64,000 nucleotides of DNA from FEB-22 sp003105195 (GTDB lineage: Bacteria > Pseudomonadota > Alphaproteobacteria > Rhizobiales > Xanthobacteraceae): the NCBI GenBank assembly GCA_027493405.1, contig JAOSKV010000034.1:209477-273476 (forward strand), given 5' to 3'. The translations under genes were made by a program, and so were the position numbers. Below, piece after piece: positions 48,977-57,450 of this stretch (the first letter of the stretch is position 1; each line of letters opens with the position of its first letter). Under the pieces are notes generated by a model. It had not been told where the DNA came from and did no database searches. It saw nothing but the letters and a program-made list of their open reading frames with translations.

Positions 48977-50248
48977 ATGACCGAGAACACCGCGCGGGCG
49001 TCGCCGATGGTGCCGCCCCTCGGCGCGACCGTCGCACTCGTCGGCACGCTCGCCGCGATCTACATGGTGAGCCAGTTCCTGCGCAATTCGGTCGGCGTGA
49101 TCGCCCCGGATCTCGCCCGGGAGATCGGGCTCACGGCGGGCGAGATCGGCCTCCTGTCGAGCGCCTTCTTCCTCGCTTTCGCGGCCGCGCAGTTCCCCCT
49201 CGGCGTCGCCCTCGATCGCTACGGGCCGCGCCTGTGCATGCTGGTCTGCACCGTGATCTCGATCATCGGCGCGGGGCTGTTCGCGGCGGCGACGAGCACG
49301 AGCGGGCTGATCGCGGCGCGGGTCCTGATGGGGCTCGGCACGTCGTGCTTCCTGATGGCGCCGCTCGCGCTCTATGCGCGGCGCTTCCCGCCCGAGCGCT
49401 TCACCACGCTCGCGGCCCTCCAGCTCGGCGTCGGCAGCATCGGCACGCTGCTGGTCACCGCGCCGCTCGCCTGGGCGGCCGCGACCATCGGCTGGCGCAT
49501 GGCCTTCGTCGTGGTCGGCGCCTTCACGCTGGGCTGTGGGCTGCTCGTGCTCGCGGTGGTTCGGGACAACGCGCCGCGGGCGCAGGGGCAGCAGCACGAG
49601 ACGCTGCGCGAGAGCCTCGTGGGGGTGCTCGAGGCCGCACGGCTGCCGGGGGTCGGGCCGCTCTTCCTCATGCAGCTCACGGCCTATTCGAGCTTCGTGT
49701 TCGTGGTGGGGCTCTGGGGCGGGCCGTACCTCACGCACGTCTACGGCTACGGGCTGACCGCGCGCGGCGACCTCCTGCTGATCGCGGCCGTCGCGCAGAT
49801 CCTCGGGCTGATGGCGGCCGGCTACCTGGAGTGGCGGCTCGCGAGCTACAAGGCGCCGGTCATGGCCGGCGCGCTCGCGACCGCGGGGGCGCTCGCCCTC
49901 ATCGCCGTGGTCGGGCGCCTGCCGCCGACCGCGCTCGTCGTCTGGATCGCGCTGTTCGGTTTCGTCGCCGGCTATGTCTCGGTGCTGATCGCGCACGGCA
50001 AGGCGCTGCTGCCGCCGCACCTGGTCGGGCGCGGCATGACGCTGCTCAATGTTGGGAGCATGGGCGGCGCCTTCGTCTCGCAGGTTGTGTCGGGCGGGAT
50101 CATCGGCCTGTTCCCGAGCGAGGGCGGTGACTATCCGCTCGTCGCCTACCAGGTGGTGTTCGCGGTGCAGGCGGCGGCGCTGCTGCTCACCTGTCTCGCC
50201 TATCGCAGGGTGCAGGACCCGCATCGGGCCCTGGCTGCGGGCGCCTGA
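48977..50248 (+). CDS. MFS transporter
   Basis: 423 residues with about 12 membrane segments. The first-half MFS loop motif is visible as LGVALDRYGPRLCM (G-x-x-x-D-R-x-G) after TM2. AATSTSGLIAARVLMGLGTS fits TM4. The substrate is unknown; the overall look (APDLAREIGLTAGEIGLLSS) is that of the NNP/ACS-like or cyanate-permease-like groups. ATG 48977 follows CGAGAAGG. A candidate small RNA gene follows on the same strand. Confidence 0.88.
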   Translation: MTENTARASPMVPPLGATVALVGTLAAIYMVSQFLRNSVGVIAPDLAREIGLTAGEIGLLSSAFFLAFAAAQFPLGVALDRYGPRLCMLVCTVISIIGAGLFAAATSTSGLIAARVLMGLGTSCFLMAPLALYARRFPPERFTTLAALQLGVGSIGTLLVTAPLAWAAATIGWRMAFVVVGAFTLGCGLLVLAVVRDNAPRAQGQQHETLRESLVGVLEAARLPGVGPLFLMQLTAYSSFVFVVGLWGGPYLTHVYGYGLTARGDLLLIAAVAQILGLMAAGYLEWRLASYKAPVMAGALATAGALALIAVVGRLPPTALVVWIALFGFVAGYVSVLIAHGKALLPPHLVGRGMTLLNVGSMGGAFVSQVVSGGIIGLFPSEGGDYPLVAYQVVFAVQAAALLLTCLAYRRVQDPHRALAAGA

Positions 50249-50289
50249 AACCGGCGTCGGCTGGCCCGGGAAAAATAAGTCAGGGGCCC

Positions 50290-50318
50290 TTGCTTTTTGT
50301 GCGACGCACGGACATATT
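50290..50318 (+). promoter_or_regulatory. Sigma-70-type promoter of the small RNA
   Basis: TTGCTT (50290-50295) and CATATT (50313-50318) are separated by exactly 17 bp. The expected start point is about 50325, directly before the first hairpin of the small RNA. Confidence 0.65.
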
Positions 50319-50324
50319 GTTGCA

Positions 50325-50418
50325 GTGCGGTAGCGCGTCATCTCGCGTTACCGCCGCCCTCCTTGGGCGTTTCCTCCCTAGACTTGGGCCGCTTGCACCC
50401 GCGAGCGGCCCTTTTTTT
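50325..50418 (+). ncRNA. Putative trans-acting small RNA (about 94 nt) with CCUCC motifs
   Basis: Three hairpins in a row: an 11-bp stem GCGGTAGCGCG-TCATCT-CGCGTTACCGC (50327-50354, one G-U pair); a 5-bp stem CGCCC-TCCTT-GGGCG (50355-50369) that exposes an anti-Shine-Dalgarno-like loop; an unpaired linker with TTTCCTCCCTAGACTT; and a terminator GGGCCGCT...AGCGGCCC plus TTTTTTT. It has its own promoter at 50290. The linker and terminator resemble what I recall of the alphaproteobacterial suhB/alpha-r8 (MmgR) RNAs, whose CCUCC motifs pair with mRNA ribosome sites. The family assignment is from memory; the promoter-hairpin-terminator structure is directly visible. Confidence 0.78.
50386..50418 (+). 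terminator. Rho-independent terminator of the small RNA
   Basis: GGGCCGCT (50386-50393), 10-base loop, AGCGGCCC (50404-50411) and seven T (50412-50418). It may also end read-through from the MFS gene. Confidence 0.9.
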
Positions 50419-50554
50419 CTTGGGTTTCGGCCGCTGCGCGCCGGCCTTGCGACGCCAATCTCCCAGGGGCGTTCGGCGGGACAGGCGTCCCGGACCGTTC
50501 CCCCCCTCCCCAACGAAATGCAATGGTCGCAATGCTGCTATGCAGCAGATCCCG

Positions 50555-51442
50555 TCACTCGGCCGCCGCCCGGTAGGGCCGCAGCTCCTCGATCGGCAGC
50601 TCCGCCAGGCGGTCCGCGATGGTCTCGATGTCGGCCGCGACCCGGGCGAAGCTGGTGCTGCGCTCGTAGCGGCGCTCGTCCATGTAGAGCGCGCGGTTGA
50701 TCTCGATCTGCACGGCGTGCAGGCCGCCGGCCGGGTTTCCGTAGTGCTCGGTGATGAAGCCGCCCGCATAGGGCTTGTTGCGGCTCACCGCATAGCCGAG
50801 CGCGCGGAAGGTCGCCTCGACGATGTCGGCGACCGCTGCCACGCAGCTCGTGCCGTAGCGATCGCCCAGCACCACGTCGGCGCGCGGCCGCTCGTCCTTG
50901 CCGCCGGCCGTGGAGGGCATCGAGTGGCAGTCCACCAGCACGGCGGCGCCGAAATCGCGGTGCACGCGGGTGAGCAGGCGCCGCAGCGCCCGGTGATAGG
51001 GCTTGTACAGGCCCTCGATGCGGCGCAACGCGTCGTCCACCGGGATGCGCTGGTCGTAGATCTCCTGGGCGTCGCCGACCACGCGCGCGACCGTGCCGAG
51101 GCCGCCCGCGACCCGCATCGAGCGGGTGTTGGCGAAGGAGGGCAGGCGGCCGTCGAACATGCGCGGATCGAGCTCGTAGGGCTCGCGGTTGACGTCGACG
51201 TAGCAGCGCGGGAAGTGCACCCGCATCAGCGGGTGGCCGCGCGTCACCACGCCGGCCACCAGCTCGTCGACGAAGGTGTCCTCGGAGCGGCGCAGCGCGC
51301 CGAGGTCGAGCCGTGCGGTGGCCAGGAAGGCCGGCGGATAGACGCGGCCGCTGTGCGGGGAGTTGAAGACGACGGGGGCGCGTGCTTCGGCCGGCTCGAG
51401 AATCTCGAAGGGGGGATCGAGCTCGGCATGGGTGTCGGTCAT
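50555..51442 (-). CDS. N-formylglutamate amidohydrolase family protein
   Basis: 295 residues. VVFNSPHSGRVYPPAFL and VDCHSMPS are the metal-binding motifs of the FGase family; RALYMDERRYERS lies near the end. It would release formate from N-formylglutamate (last step of one histidine breakdown route) or act on a related N-acyl amino acid. ATG at 51442 (MTDTHAELDPPFEILE) is chosen over 51523. It is divergent from cpdR, a neighbourhood conserved in Hyphomicrobiales; no other hut genes are nearby, so its role may not be histidine catabolism. Confidence 0.92.
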   Translation of the reverse strand: MTDTHAELDPPFEILEPAEARAPVVFNSPHSGRVYPPAFLATARLDLGALRRSEDTFVDELVAGVVTRGHPLMRVHFPRCYVDVNREPYELDPRMFDGRLPSFANTRSMRVAGGLGTVARVVGDAQEIYDQRIPVDDALRRIEGLYKPYHRALRRLLTRVHRDFGAAVLVDCHSMPSTAGGKDERPRADVVLGDRYGTSCVAAVADIVEATFRALGYAVSRNKPYAGGFITEHYGNPAGGLHAVQIEINRALYMDERRYERSTSFARVAADIETIADRLAELPIEELRPYRAAAE

Positions 51443-51625
51443 TGCGCTCTTGTCGCCTTTCCTCGGCTGAAGGTGTCCCGGGCGCCCCGGGGCTACATTT
51501 CCACGCCGGCGGGACGCTGCCAAGGTCCCCCGGGTTCACCCCATATTTACCGGCGACCCGCCTTATGGGATGTCATCTGCCGGGGACACAGAGATATGTC
51601 GGACGCCGACCACAAAGAAGCCGCC

Positions 51626-51985
51626 ATGCCGAAGATTCTGCTCGCCGAAGACGACAACGACATGCGCCGCTTCCTGGTCAAGGCCCTGGAGACCGCCGGC
51701 TATGCGGTCACCGACTTCGACAACGGGCTCTCGGCCTACCGGCGGCTGCGCGAGGAGCCCTACGAGCTGCTCCTGACCGACATCGTGATGCCCGAGATGG
51801 ACGGCATCGAGCTCGCCCGCCGGGCCGCCGAGCTCGACCCGGACATCAAGATCATGTTCATCACGGGCTTCGCGGCGGTGGCGCTCAACCCCGACGCCAA
51901 CGCACCCAAGGACGCCAAGGTGCTGTCCAAGCCGTTCCACCTGCGCGACCTCGTCAACGAGGTGCAGAAGATGCTGGCGGCCTGA
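51626..51985 (+). CDS. cpdR: Single-domain response regulator CpdR
   Basis: 119 residues, receiver domain only: MPKILLAEDDNDMRRFLVKA, phospho-acceptor D52 in LLTDIVMPEMDG, the CpdR-typical GFAAVALNPDANAPKDAKVL, and K102 in SKPFHLRDLVNEVQKMLAA. In Caulobacter and Sinorhizobium, unphosphorylated CpdR recruits ClpXP to the pole to degrade cell-cycle proteins; phosphorylation by the CckA-ChpT relay turns it off. The terminal Ala-Ala fits ClpX recognition. An in-frame ATG at 51596 would add ten residues. Confidence 0.95.
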   Translation: MPKILLAEDDNDMRRFLVKALETAGYAVTDFDNGLSAYRRLREEPYELLLTDIVMPEMDGIELARRAAELDPDIKIMFITGFAAVALNPDANAPKDAKVLSKPFHLRDLVNEVQKMLAA

Positions 51986-52049
51986 CCCGCCCAGGCTCGC
52001 TTGCCGGGCCGGCGCCGAGCCGATATAGGGAAGCCCCGCCAATGGACAC

Positions 52050-52124
52050 GGGCGCGTAGCTCAGCGGGAGAGCACTACGTTGACATCGTAGGGGTCGCTG
52101 GTTCGATCCCAGCCGCGCCCACCA
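52050..52124 (+). tRNA. tRNA-Val (anticodon GAC)
   Basis: Acceptor GGGCGCG pairs with CGCGCCC (52114-52120). D-arm GCTCAGCGGGAGAGC, anticodon stem CTACG-TTGACAT-CGTAG with anticodon GAC, and T-arm GCTGGTTCGATCCCAGC follow. The 3' ACCA is encoded. It lies 64 bp after cpdR. Confidence 0.97.
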
Positions 52125-52333
52125 TCCTTGCCGGATCCGGAGAGTCCTGGGGCGCCTGCCCGTCTCCCGGTCTGTGACCCGTGACTCGGATCGGTCGGCC
52201 GCACGGGCATGGCACCTCTGCTGCTCACGCGGTTCATCGGGGCGCCAGAGCGGCCCGGGATCCGGACGTCGCCAGCCCCTTACGTGGCCGACGAGAAGCT
52301 GGACTCCCGGGCTGACGGAGCCGCGCCGGGAAG

Positions 52334-52663
52334 CTATCTCGCCGTGGCTTGCCTGCGATGGGTGGCCGACCATCGCAACAGCGGCAAGACAAGCGCCTCG
52401 ATCAGCGGATCGCGCTCGAAGTTCGCCGGAACCTGCGGAGCCGCCCGGTTCGGCTCGTGGGCCAGCATGCGCTGGAAGCTCGCCAGCACGGGATCGTCGG
52501 AGAGCTCGATAGCCCCTCCGGACAGGGAACTCTCGAGCATGCGCCCCACCTTCGCGGTGGCAGAGACATCGTCTGCGAATGCCGAAGGGCTCGCGGCGGC
52601 GAGCGTTGCGGCGAGAAGGAGCTTCGTGGGGGAGTGATGACATGGATGGTCTCCTGTGATCAT
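52334..52663 (-). CDS. Small exported protein of unknown function, frame slip near the start
   Basis: The readable part TKLLLAATLAAASPSAFADD is a signal peptide with an A-x-A-like site, followed by ~80 residues (SATAKVGRMLESSLSGGAIE...) without a family I recognise. A good ribosome site (AGGAGA) precedes ATG at about 52641 (MSSLP), but that frame is off by one because of a five-C run; with four C it reads MSSLPTKLLLAATL. ATG 52663 (MITGDHPCHHSP) is in frame as given. No gene is seen in 52125-52333. Confidence 0.45.
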   Translation of the reverse strand: MITGDHPCHHSPTKLLLAATLAAASPSAFADDVSATAKVGRMLESSLSGGAIELSDDPVLASFQRMLAHEPNRAAPQVPANFERDPLIEALVLPLLRWSATHRRQATAR

Positions 52664-52789
52664 GCCGCAGCCGTCAAGTCCGGCGGGCTGCACGCCGTGT
52701 GTGCCGTCATCCTGAGGCGGTTTCCGCGTGTCGACCTCGGCCACTGCCAGCGGCGGGTCCGCGCGATCCGCAGGGCGGTGAATTGGCCG

Positions 52790-53002
52790 TTAACGGGCAT
52801 GAGGGTGGCCCTCGGCGCCGTGCCACTTCGCCGCTCTGTGCAAGTCGATGCAGGAATCGCAGCCGGCGATCCGTGGCGGATGGAGCCTGACCAGGGCTAA
52901 CAACCGGGCCGGCAGGCTGCAGGCGCCGACATGAGCATTGAGCCTCCTGACGGCAGCAAGGCCCTCCGGCGTCGCGGTGCGAAGGTCGTAGCGTGTCCTC
53001 AT
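52790..53002 (-). pseudogene. Truncated AhpD/carboxymuconolactone decarboxylase-like gene
   Basis: 70 residues from ATG 53002: YDLRTATPEGLAAVRRLNAH, then ARLLALVRLHPPRIAGCDSC and IDLH. The GC-x-x-C-I-D-x-H redox motif of alkylhydroperoxidase-like proteins is intact, but the protein ends 12 residues later (usual length ~150). No continuation was found in the other frames of 52700-52790. A remnant left by deletion is the simplest reading. Confidence 0.6.
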
Positions 53003-53612
53003 TGCCGTTGGTTCCCTTGTCACTCGCGCGGACTGCCGGCCACCAGTCGCTACGTCTCGGGTTCGTGCGCGACGCGTGATCCATGGCTCTTCCTCGCTCC
53101 GCAACGTAGCGAGGACGGGTTCGTGCCTCTTGGATCGGAGCGACAAAGATCCGGACTGCGGCGACAAACCTGCTGGGTCCGGGCTCATCGGCCAGACACG
53201 CCCGCGCAGAGCCGTCGAGCCGCGTCCGCCTTCGCGCTCCACGGTTCGGCGACTGCAACGCGGCATGGTGCTGTCTGCACGGCCGCCTCGAAAGAGGGTC
53301 GCGCATCGTGCCGCTCGCGGGCGACGCGTACTGATAGGCGGCGTGACCATCGAAAGGTGGCCGACGGCTCTTGGACGAAGGCGACAAAGATCAGCACCGG
53401 GACGACCGCTGCCCGGCCGGCCCCGTCAGCGGCGCGGAGAGGGGCGCCGGGAGCCTCGGCGGATCCCCGATGATTTCGTCGCTGGGGATGGCGAGGAAAC
53501 AATCCTGGTCAGCACGAAAAACTCCTGAAACAGCGATCGACTAAAGGGGTCACGCCGAAAAAGGCGACGCGAAGCAAACAGCCCAGGATCGACACGGATC
53601 GAGGGTGCAGCG
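53003..53612. other. Gene-poor stretch with imperfect direct repeats
   Basis: No reading frame here looks like a real protein on either strand. Two imperfect direct repeats occur: CTCTTGGA...GCGACAAAGATC at 53127-53151 and again at 53368-53392. This may be the decayed 5' region of the AhpD-like gene plus the control region of the AraC genes. Confidence 0.5.
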
Positions 53613-54695
53613 ATGCGCGAATTCATCCGATCCCCGTCGACGAAGTACGAGCTCATGCCCGGCTCGGCGCTGCCACCGCGCAAGCGGCAGACCTCGGGCC
53701 GACAAGACTGGGTGGGGGTGCCGGCGATGTTGTCACCGGACGCTTCGGTGGCCCGCTTCTCGACCGAAGGTCTTGCGCCGCGCGAGCGATGTGCGGCCTG
53801 GCGTGAGGCCTTCGGCCGCGGTCTGCTCAAGGCCGATATCGAGCAGGTTTGCGAGGGTCCGTTTCAGGCAAGGGCCACCATGCGCTCGCTCGCCGACATC
53901 CACTTGATGTCGGCCATGACCAGCGGAGTGAGGTACCGGCGCCCTCCCGAGCTCCTCGCAAACGACGACCTCGTGTTCTCGTTCGGCGCCGCGAAGGGAT
54001 CGCAGGCGCGGCAGCTGCGCCGCGAGACGGTGGCGGAAGAAGGCGACGCCCTGCTGATGCTCGGCGGAGAGTGGTCGCTGGTGACCCGCGCGACCGAAGG
54101 CCGCTTCGATGCCATCCGCCTGCCGCGCGCCATGCTCGCGCCCGTCGTGCGAAATGTGGACGATCGCTACTGTCGCCGCATACCCGCTGACATGTCGTCC
54201 TTGCGCCTGCTCAGGCGCTACCTCGCAATTGTCAACGATGCCGACGTCATCGCGACACCCGCGCTGCAGAGTGCCGCGGCGACCCACATCGTCGACCTGA
54301 TCGCGCTGACGCTGGGTGCGACCCGGGACGGCGCGGAAATGGCGCGGGGGCGCGGCCTGCGCGCGGCGCGACTCCACGCAGTCAAGCTGGACATCGCAAA
54401 AAATCTCGGCCGGCCCGATCTCTCGGTGGCCGCACTCGCGCGCCGGCACGGGCTGACGCCGCGCAACGTCCAGCGGCTGTTCGAAGCCGAGCGCACGACG
54501 TTCACCGACTACGTGCTCTCGCAGCGCCTCGCGCACGCCCGGCGCCTGCTGGCCGATCCGCGCCGCGCCCGCGAGAAGGTCAGCACAATCGCATATGACG
54601 CCGGCTTCGCCGACGTATCCTATTTCAATCGCGCGTTCCGCAGGGTCTACGGCGACACGCCGTCCGGGATACGCGCCGGACGCGCGGTGAACTGA
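53613..54695 (+). CDS. AraC-family transcriptional regulator
   Basis: 360 residues from ATG 53613 (or 322 from ATG 53727, MLSPDASVARFSTEGLAPRE, which has a G-rich site upstream). N-terminal AraC_binding_2-like domain (from RERCAAWREAFGRG) and C-terminal AraC/XylS double helix-turn-helix (about 255-355) with DLSVAALARRHGLTPRNVQR and VSTIAYDAGFADVSYFNRAF then YGDTPSG. It activates or represses an unknown target. A paralogue follows 35 bp downstream. Confidence 0.88.
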   Translation: MREFIRSPSTKYELMPGSALPPRKRQTSGRQDWVGVPAMLSPDASVARFSTEGLAPRERCAAWREAFGRGLLKADIEQVCEGPFQARATMRSLADIHLMSAMTSGVRYRRPPELLANDDLVFSFGAAKGSQARQLRRETVAEEGDALLMLGGEWSLVTRATEGRFDAIRLPRAMLAPVVRNVDDRYCRRIPADMSSLRLLRRYLAIVNDADVIATPALQSAAATHIVDLIALTLGATRDGAEMARGRGLRAARLHAVKLDIAKNLGRPDLSVAALARRHGLTPRNVQRLFEAERTTFTDYVLSQRLAHARRLLADPRRAREKVSTIAYDAGFADVSYFNRAFRRVYGDTPSGIRAGRAVN

Positions 54696-54730
54696 ACCGC
54701 AGTCCGGCACGAAAAAGGTGGAAGACGGTC

Positions 54731-55752
54731 ATGGCCGGTTCGGTTCGGCTGCCATCCCTCACTCCCGAGATGCTCACAGCCCGACCTCCGGCCGCCGGAC
54801 CGGTCCGGTTCTCGCTCCGGGAGACACCGGAGCGTGATCGAGACAGTCTCTATCACGAGTTCTTCGGGCGGATGGTGATGCGCTACGAGGTCAAACCCGC
54901 GCACGACGTTCCGCTCGACATCGACATCAATCTGCAGATGCTGCCCGGCCTCCTGATGGTCTCGGGAAAGATGCACGGGTCGGAGAACCGGCGCACGCGC
55001 GCGTGCGTCGACGACGGTCTGGATGATTTCGGAATGGCGGTGAATCTGGGCGGAAAGTACGTCGTCGGCCAGGACGGGCAGGAGATCGTGCTCGAGGATG
55101 GCGAAGCGGTCTTGATCTCGCTCGGCAAGCTTTTCACCCTGATGCACCGGCCACCGGGGAATTTCCTGGCGATGCGTTTCCCCCGCACGCAGATGATGCC
55201 GCGCATCGTCGGCGCGGACGACCTCTGCATGCGGCCCCTCAGAGCGGACAGCGATGCGCTCAAGCTGCTGACCCGCTATGCCGATGTCGCGCAGCTTGAC
55301 GACACGGTCGCCAACGCCGATGTGCGACAGCACTTCGTCGGCCACATCTATGACCTGATCGCACTGACGCTCGGGGCGACGCGCGACGCCGCCGAGCTGG
55401 CGCGGGGCCGCGCTGCGGGCGCGCGGCGCGCCTGCATGCGATCAAGCGGGATATCGGCCGAAGTCTTGACCAGCCCGATCTCTCGGTGGCTGCTCTCGCG
55501 CTCCGGCACGGCTTGACGCCGCGCTTCGTACAGCGGCTGTTCGAGGCCGAGGGTACGACCTTTACGCAATACCTCCTCGCGGAGCGCCTGGCGCGTGCCC
55601 ATCGCCTGTTGACCGATCCGCACCGTGCCGGCGAGAAAATAAGCACCGTCGCCTTCGATGCGGGTTTCGCCGACGTGTCCTATTTCAACCGCGCCTTCCG
55701 CCGCCGCTTCGGCGCCGCGCCGAGCGATGTCCGTGCGGCGGCGACGCGGTAG
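54731..55752 (+). pseudogene. Second AraC-family regulator, frameshifted before the DNA-binding domain
   Basis: MAGSVRLPSLTPEMLTARPP through a sensor domain with ENRRTRACVDDGLDDFGMAV to YDLIALTLGATRDAAELARG. Then the frame changes in a GC-only run near 55405-55432, and the HTH domain continues as RLHAIKRDIG-like sequence, LSVAALALRHGLTPRFVQRL and VAFDAGFADVSYFNRAFRRR. The shared linker DLIALTLGATRD-x-AE-x-ARGR shows it is a tandem duplicate of the gene before it. As written, the product ends at 55516 without a DNA-binding domain. Confidence 0.85.
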
Positions 55753-55962
55753 CAGGTCGCGACGGCTTTGCCGGGCCATGGCCCGGACTGCGAGGACGGC
55801 GTCTTCTCCGGGTCCCGCTCGAGCGTACAGTTTCGTGGCGAGCCGGGTGCTTCGGCACGAGCGGCGGCTGCGGCCCCCGGTGCCGGCGGGCCGCAGAGAG
55901 GGCGAGATCCACCGCGCAATGCGAAAGGCCGGGCGGCCGCGCACCCTGCTTCGTGCGACGGG

Positions 55963-56304
55963 TCAGGCTGCGCGGTGTGCGGCCCGGGTCTCGTTCGCTG
56001 CCGCCGGGACCGCATTCACGACCGCGAGCCGGATCGCGACCGGGCCGGACGGATGCAGGCGCGCGCGCCGCCGGTCCTCGAGGAACGCGCCGGCGTCCTG
56101 GCCGACCGGCAGGGACATGGCGTCGGCCACGTCGCCACGCGCGAGGCCGATGTCGTGCAGCATGCGCTCGTCGAGCGCGAGGAGCTGGGCGAGCGCGCGC
56201 CGCTCGCGGGCGCTCTTGAGGGTCGCATAGGCCGTGCGGGCGAGCCGCCGCAAGCCGGTGGCGAGGCGACGCGATGCGGCGGTCGCCAGAGTGAGGGTCA
56301 TCAT
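55963..56304 (-). CDS. DUF1127 (YjiS-like) small protein
   Basis: 113 residues from ATG 56304 with AGGAGAACC upstream. The DUF1127 motif is ALAQLLALDERMLHDIGLAR followed by GDVADAM (about 38-65). The family is abundant in alphaproteobacteria; small members have been linked to RNA binding and phosphate/stress metabolism in Rhodobacter and Agrobacterium, which need not apply here. The C-terminal ~45 residues are basic and Ala-rich. Region 56305-56587 has no further gene. Confidence 0.8.
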   Translation of the reverse strand: MMTLTLATAASRRLATGLRRLARTAYATLKSARERRALAQLLALDERMLHDIGLARGDVADAMSLPVGQDAGAFLEDRRRARLHPSGPVAIRLAVVNAVPAAANETRAAHRAA

Positions 56305-56587
56305 CGTGGTTCTCCTTGATCGTCACGGCCGGAGGGCGCAGTGGGTTCGGGTCAGGCTTTGACGGGACGCGGGGAACGCGGGTTCAGCGTCCCGGGGTCA
56401 CGGTCCGGTCATCGCCCGTGAGGACCGGGGGTTTAGGCGGCGGCCGCCCAAGGCGATGTGACGTTCGTCACGCGGCCGGCGGCCCCGGGAAGGCCCGGGC
56501 GCGAGCGTTGACGGGCCGCGCGCGAGGCGCTATCGGAGCGCATCCCAGAACGCAGCCCGTGCGGCCATGGCCGCCCCGAGGTGGCCC

Positions 56588-56713
56588 ATGAAGATCCGTA
56601 ACTCTTTGAAATCGCTGCGAAGCCGGCACCGCAACAACCGCCTGGTGCGGCGCAAGGGCCGGGTCTATGTGATCAACAAGACCATGCGCCGGTTCAAGGC
56701 GCGCCAGGGCTGA
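56588..56713 (+). CDS. rpmJ: 50S ribosomal protein L36
   Basis: 41 residues: MKIRNSLKSLRSRHRNNRLV then RRKGRVYVINKTMRRFKARQ-G. It is the alphaproteobacterial, cysteine-free form of L36, lacking the zinc-ribbon Cys/His ligands of the other type. ATG 56588 is preceded by GAGGTGG. An intrinsic terminator follows at 56749. Confidence 0.95.
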   Translation: MKIRNSLKSLRSRHRNNRLVRRKGRVYVINKTMRRFKARQG

Positions 56714-56748
56714 CGGCCCGGCGCGACGCCGCGTCACGGTTCTGTGAG

Positions 56749-56774
56749 CACCCGCCCGCCGCGGCGGGTGTTTT
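56749..56774 (+). terminator. Rho-independent terminator after rpmJ
   Basis: CACCCGCC (56749-56756), 6-base loop, GGCGGGTG (56763-56770) and TTTT. It separates rpmJ from the TPR gene. Confidence 0.85.
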
Positions 56775-56805
56775 CGCGCGGGCCGGGACGCACTAGATTG
56801 CACCC

Positions 56806-57429
56806 ATGCGTGCGCACCTCGCCCGATTCCTTCTCGCGGCCGCCCTGGCGGCACCGTTGGCGGCCACGGCCGCGGCCCAGGGCGACGAGCAGCCCGGCAA
56901 CTGGATGCGGGCGCCCGACAAGCTGCCCAAGGTCTCGCGCGGCGACCGCACCAAGAACCTCGACTTCCTGTTCGAGGCGCTCAAGGCCGCGCCCGACGCC
57001 GACGCCGCCAAGCTGGTGGAGGGGCGCATCTGGGCGATCTGGTTCCACTCGGGCAGCGACACCGCCGACCTGCTGATGGGCCGGGTGAAGAGCGCAGTCG
57101 ACGACAAGGACATGGATCTCGGCATCCGCCTGCTCGACGCGATCATCGAGATCAAGCCCGAATACACCGAAGCCTGGAACCGGCGCGCGACGCTCCATTT
57201 CCTGAAGAAGGACTTCGGCAAGGCGATCGAGGACATCCGCCAGGTGCTGGCGCGCGAGCCGCGCCACTTCGGCGCGCTCTCGGGGCTCGGCATCATCCTC
57301 CAGGAGGTCGGCCAGGAGAAGCTCGCGCTCGACGCCTTCCGCCGCGCGCTCGCGGTCAACCCGCATCTGCAGAAGATCCCGGACTTCGTGAAGACCCTGA
57401 CCGAGAAGGTCGAGGGCCGCGACATCTGA
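56806..57429 (+). CDS. Exported tetratricopeptide-repeat protein
   Basis: 207 residues. Signal peptide MRAHLARFLLAAALAAPLAA with cleavage near AAA-Q. Two or three TPR-like helical pairs follow (about 95-195): LDAIIEIKPEYTEAWNRRAT, DFGKAIEDIRQVLAREPRHF and ALSGLGIILQEVGQEKLALD. Such periplasmic TPR proteins act as protein-protein adaptors. The role here is unknown; the position after rpmJ is seen in related genomes. Confidence 0.85.
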   Translation: MRAHLARFLLAAALAAPLAATAAAQGDEQPGNWMRAPDKLPKVSRGDRTKNLDFLFEALKAAPDADAAKLVEGRIWAIWFHSGSDTADLLMGRVKSAVDDKDMDLGIRLLDAIIEIKPEYTEAWNRRATLHFLKKDFGKAIEDIRQVLAREPRHFGALSGLGIILQEVGQEKLALDAFRRALAVNPHLQKIPDFVKTLTEKVEGRDI

Positions 57430-57450
57430 CGGGCGCGGCGCGACCTCCCG

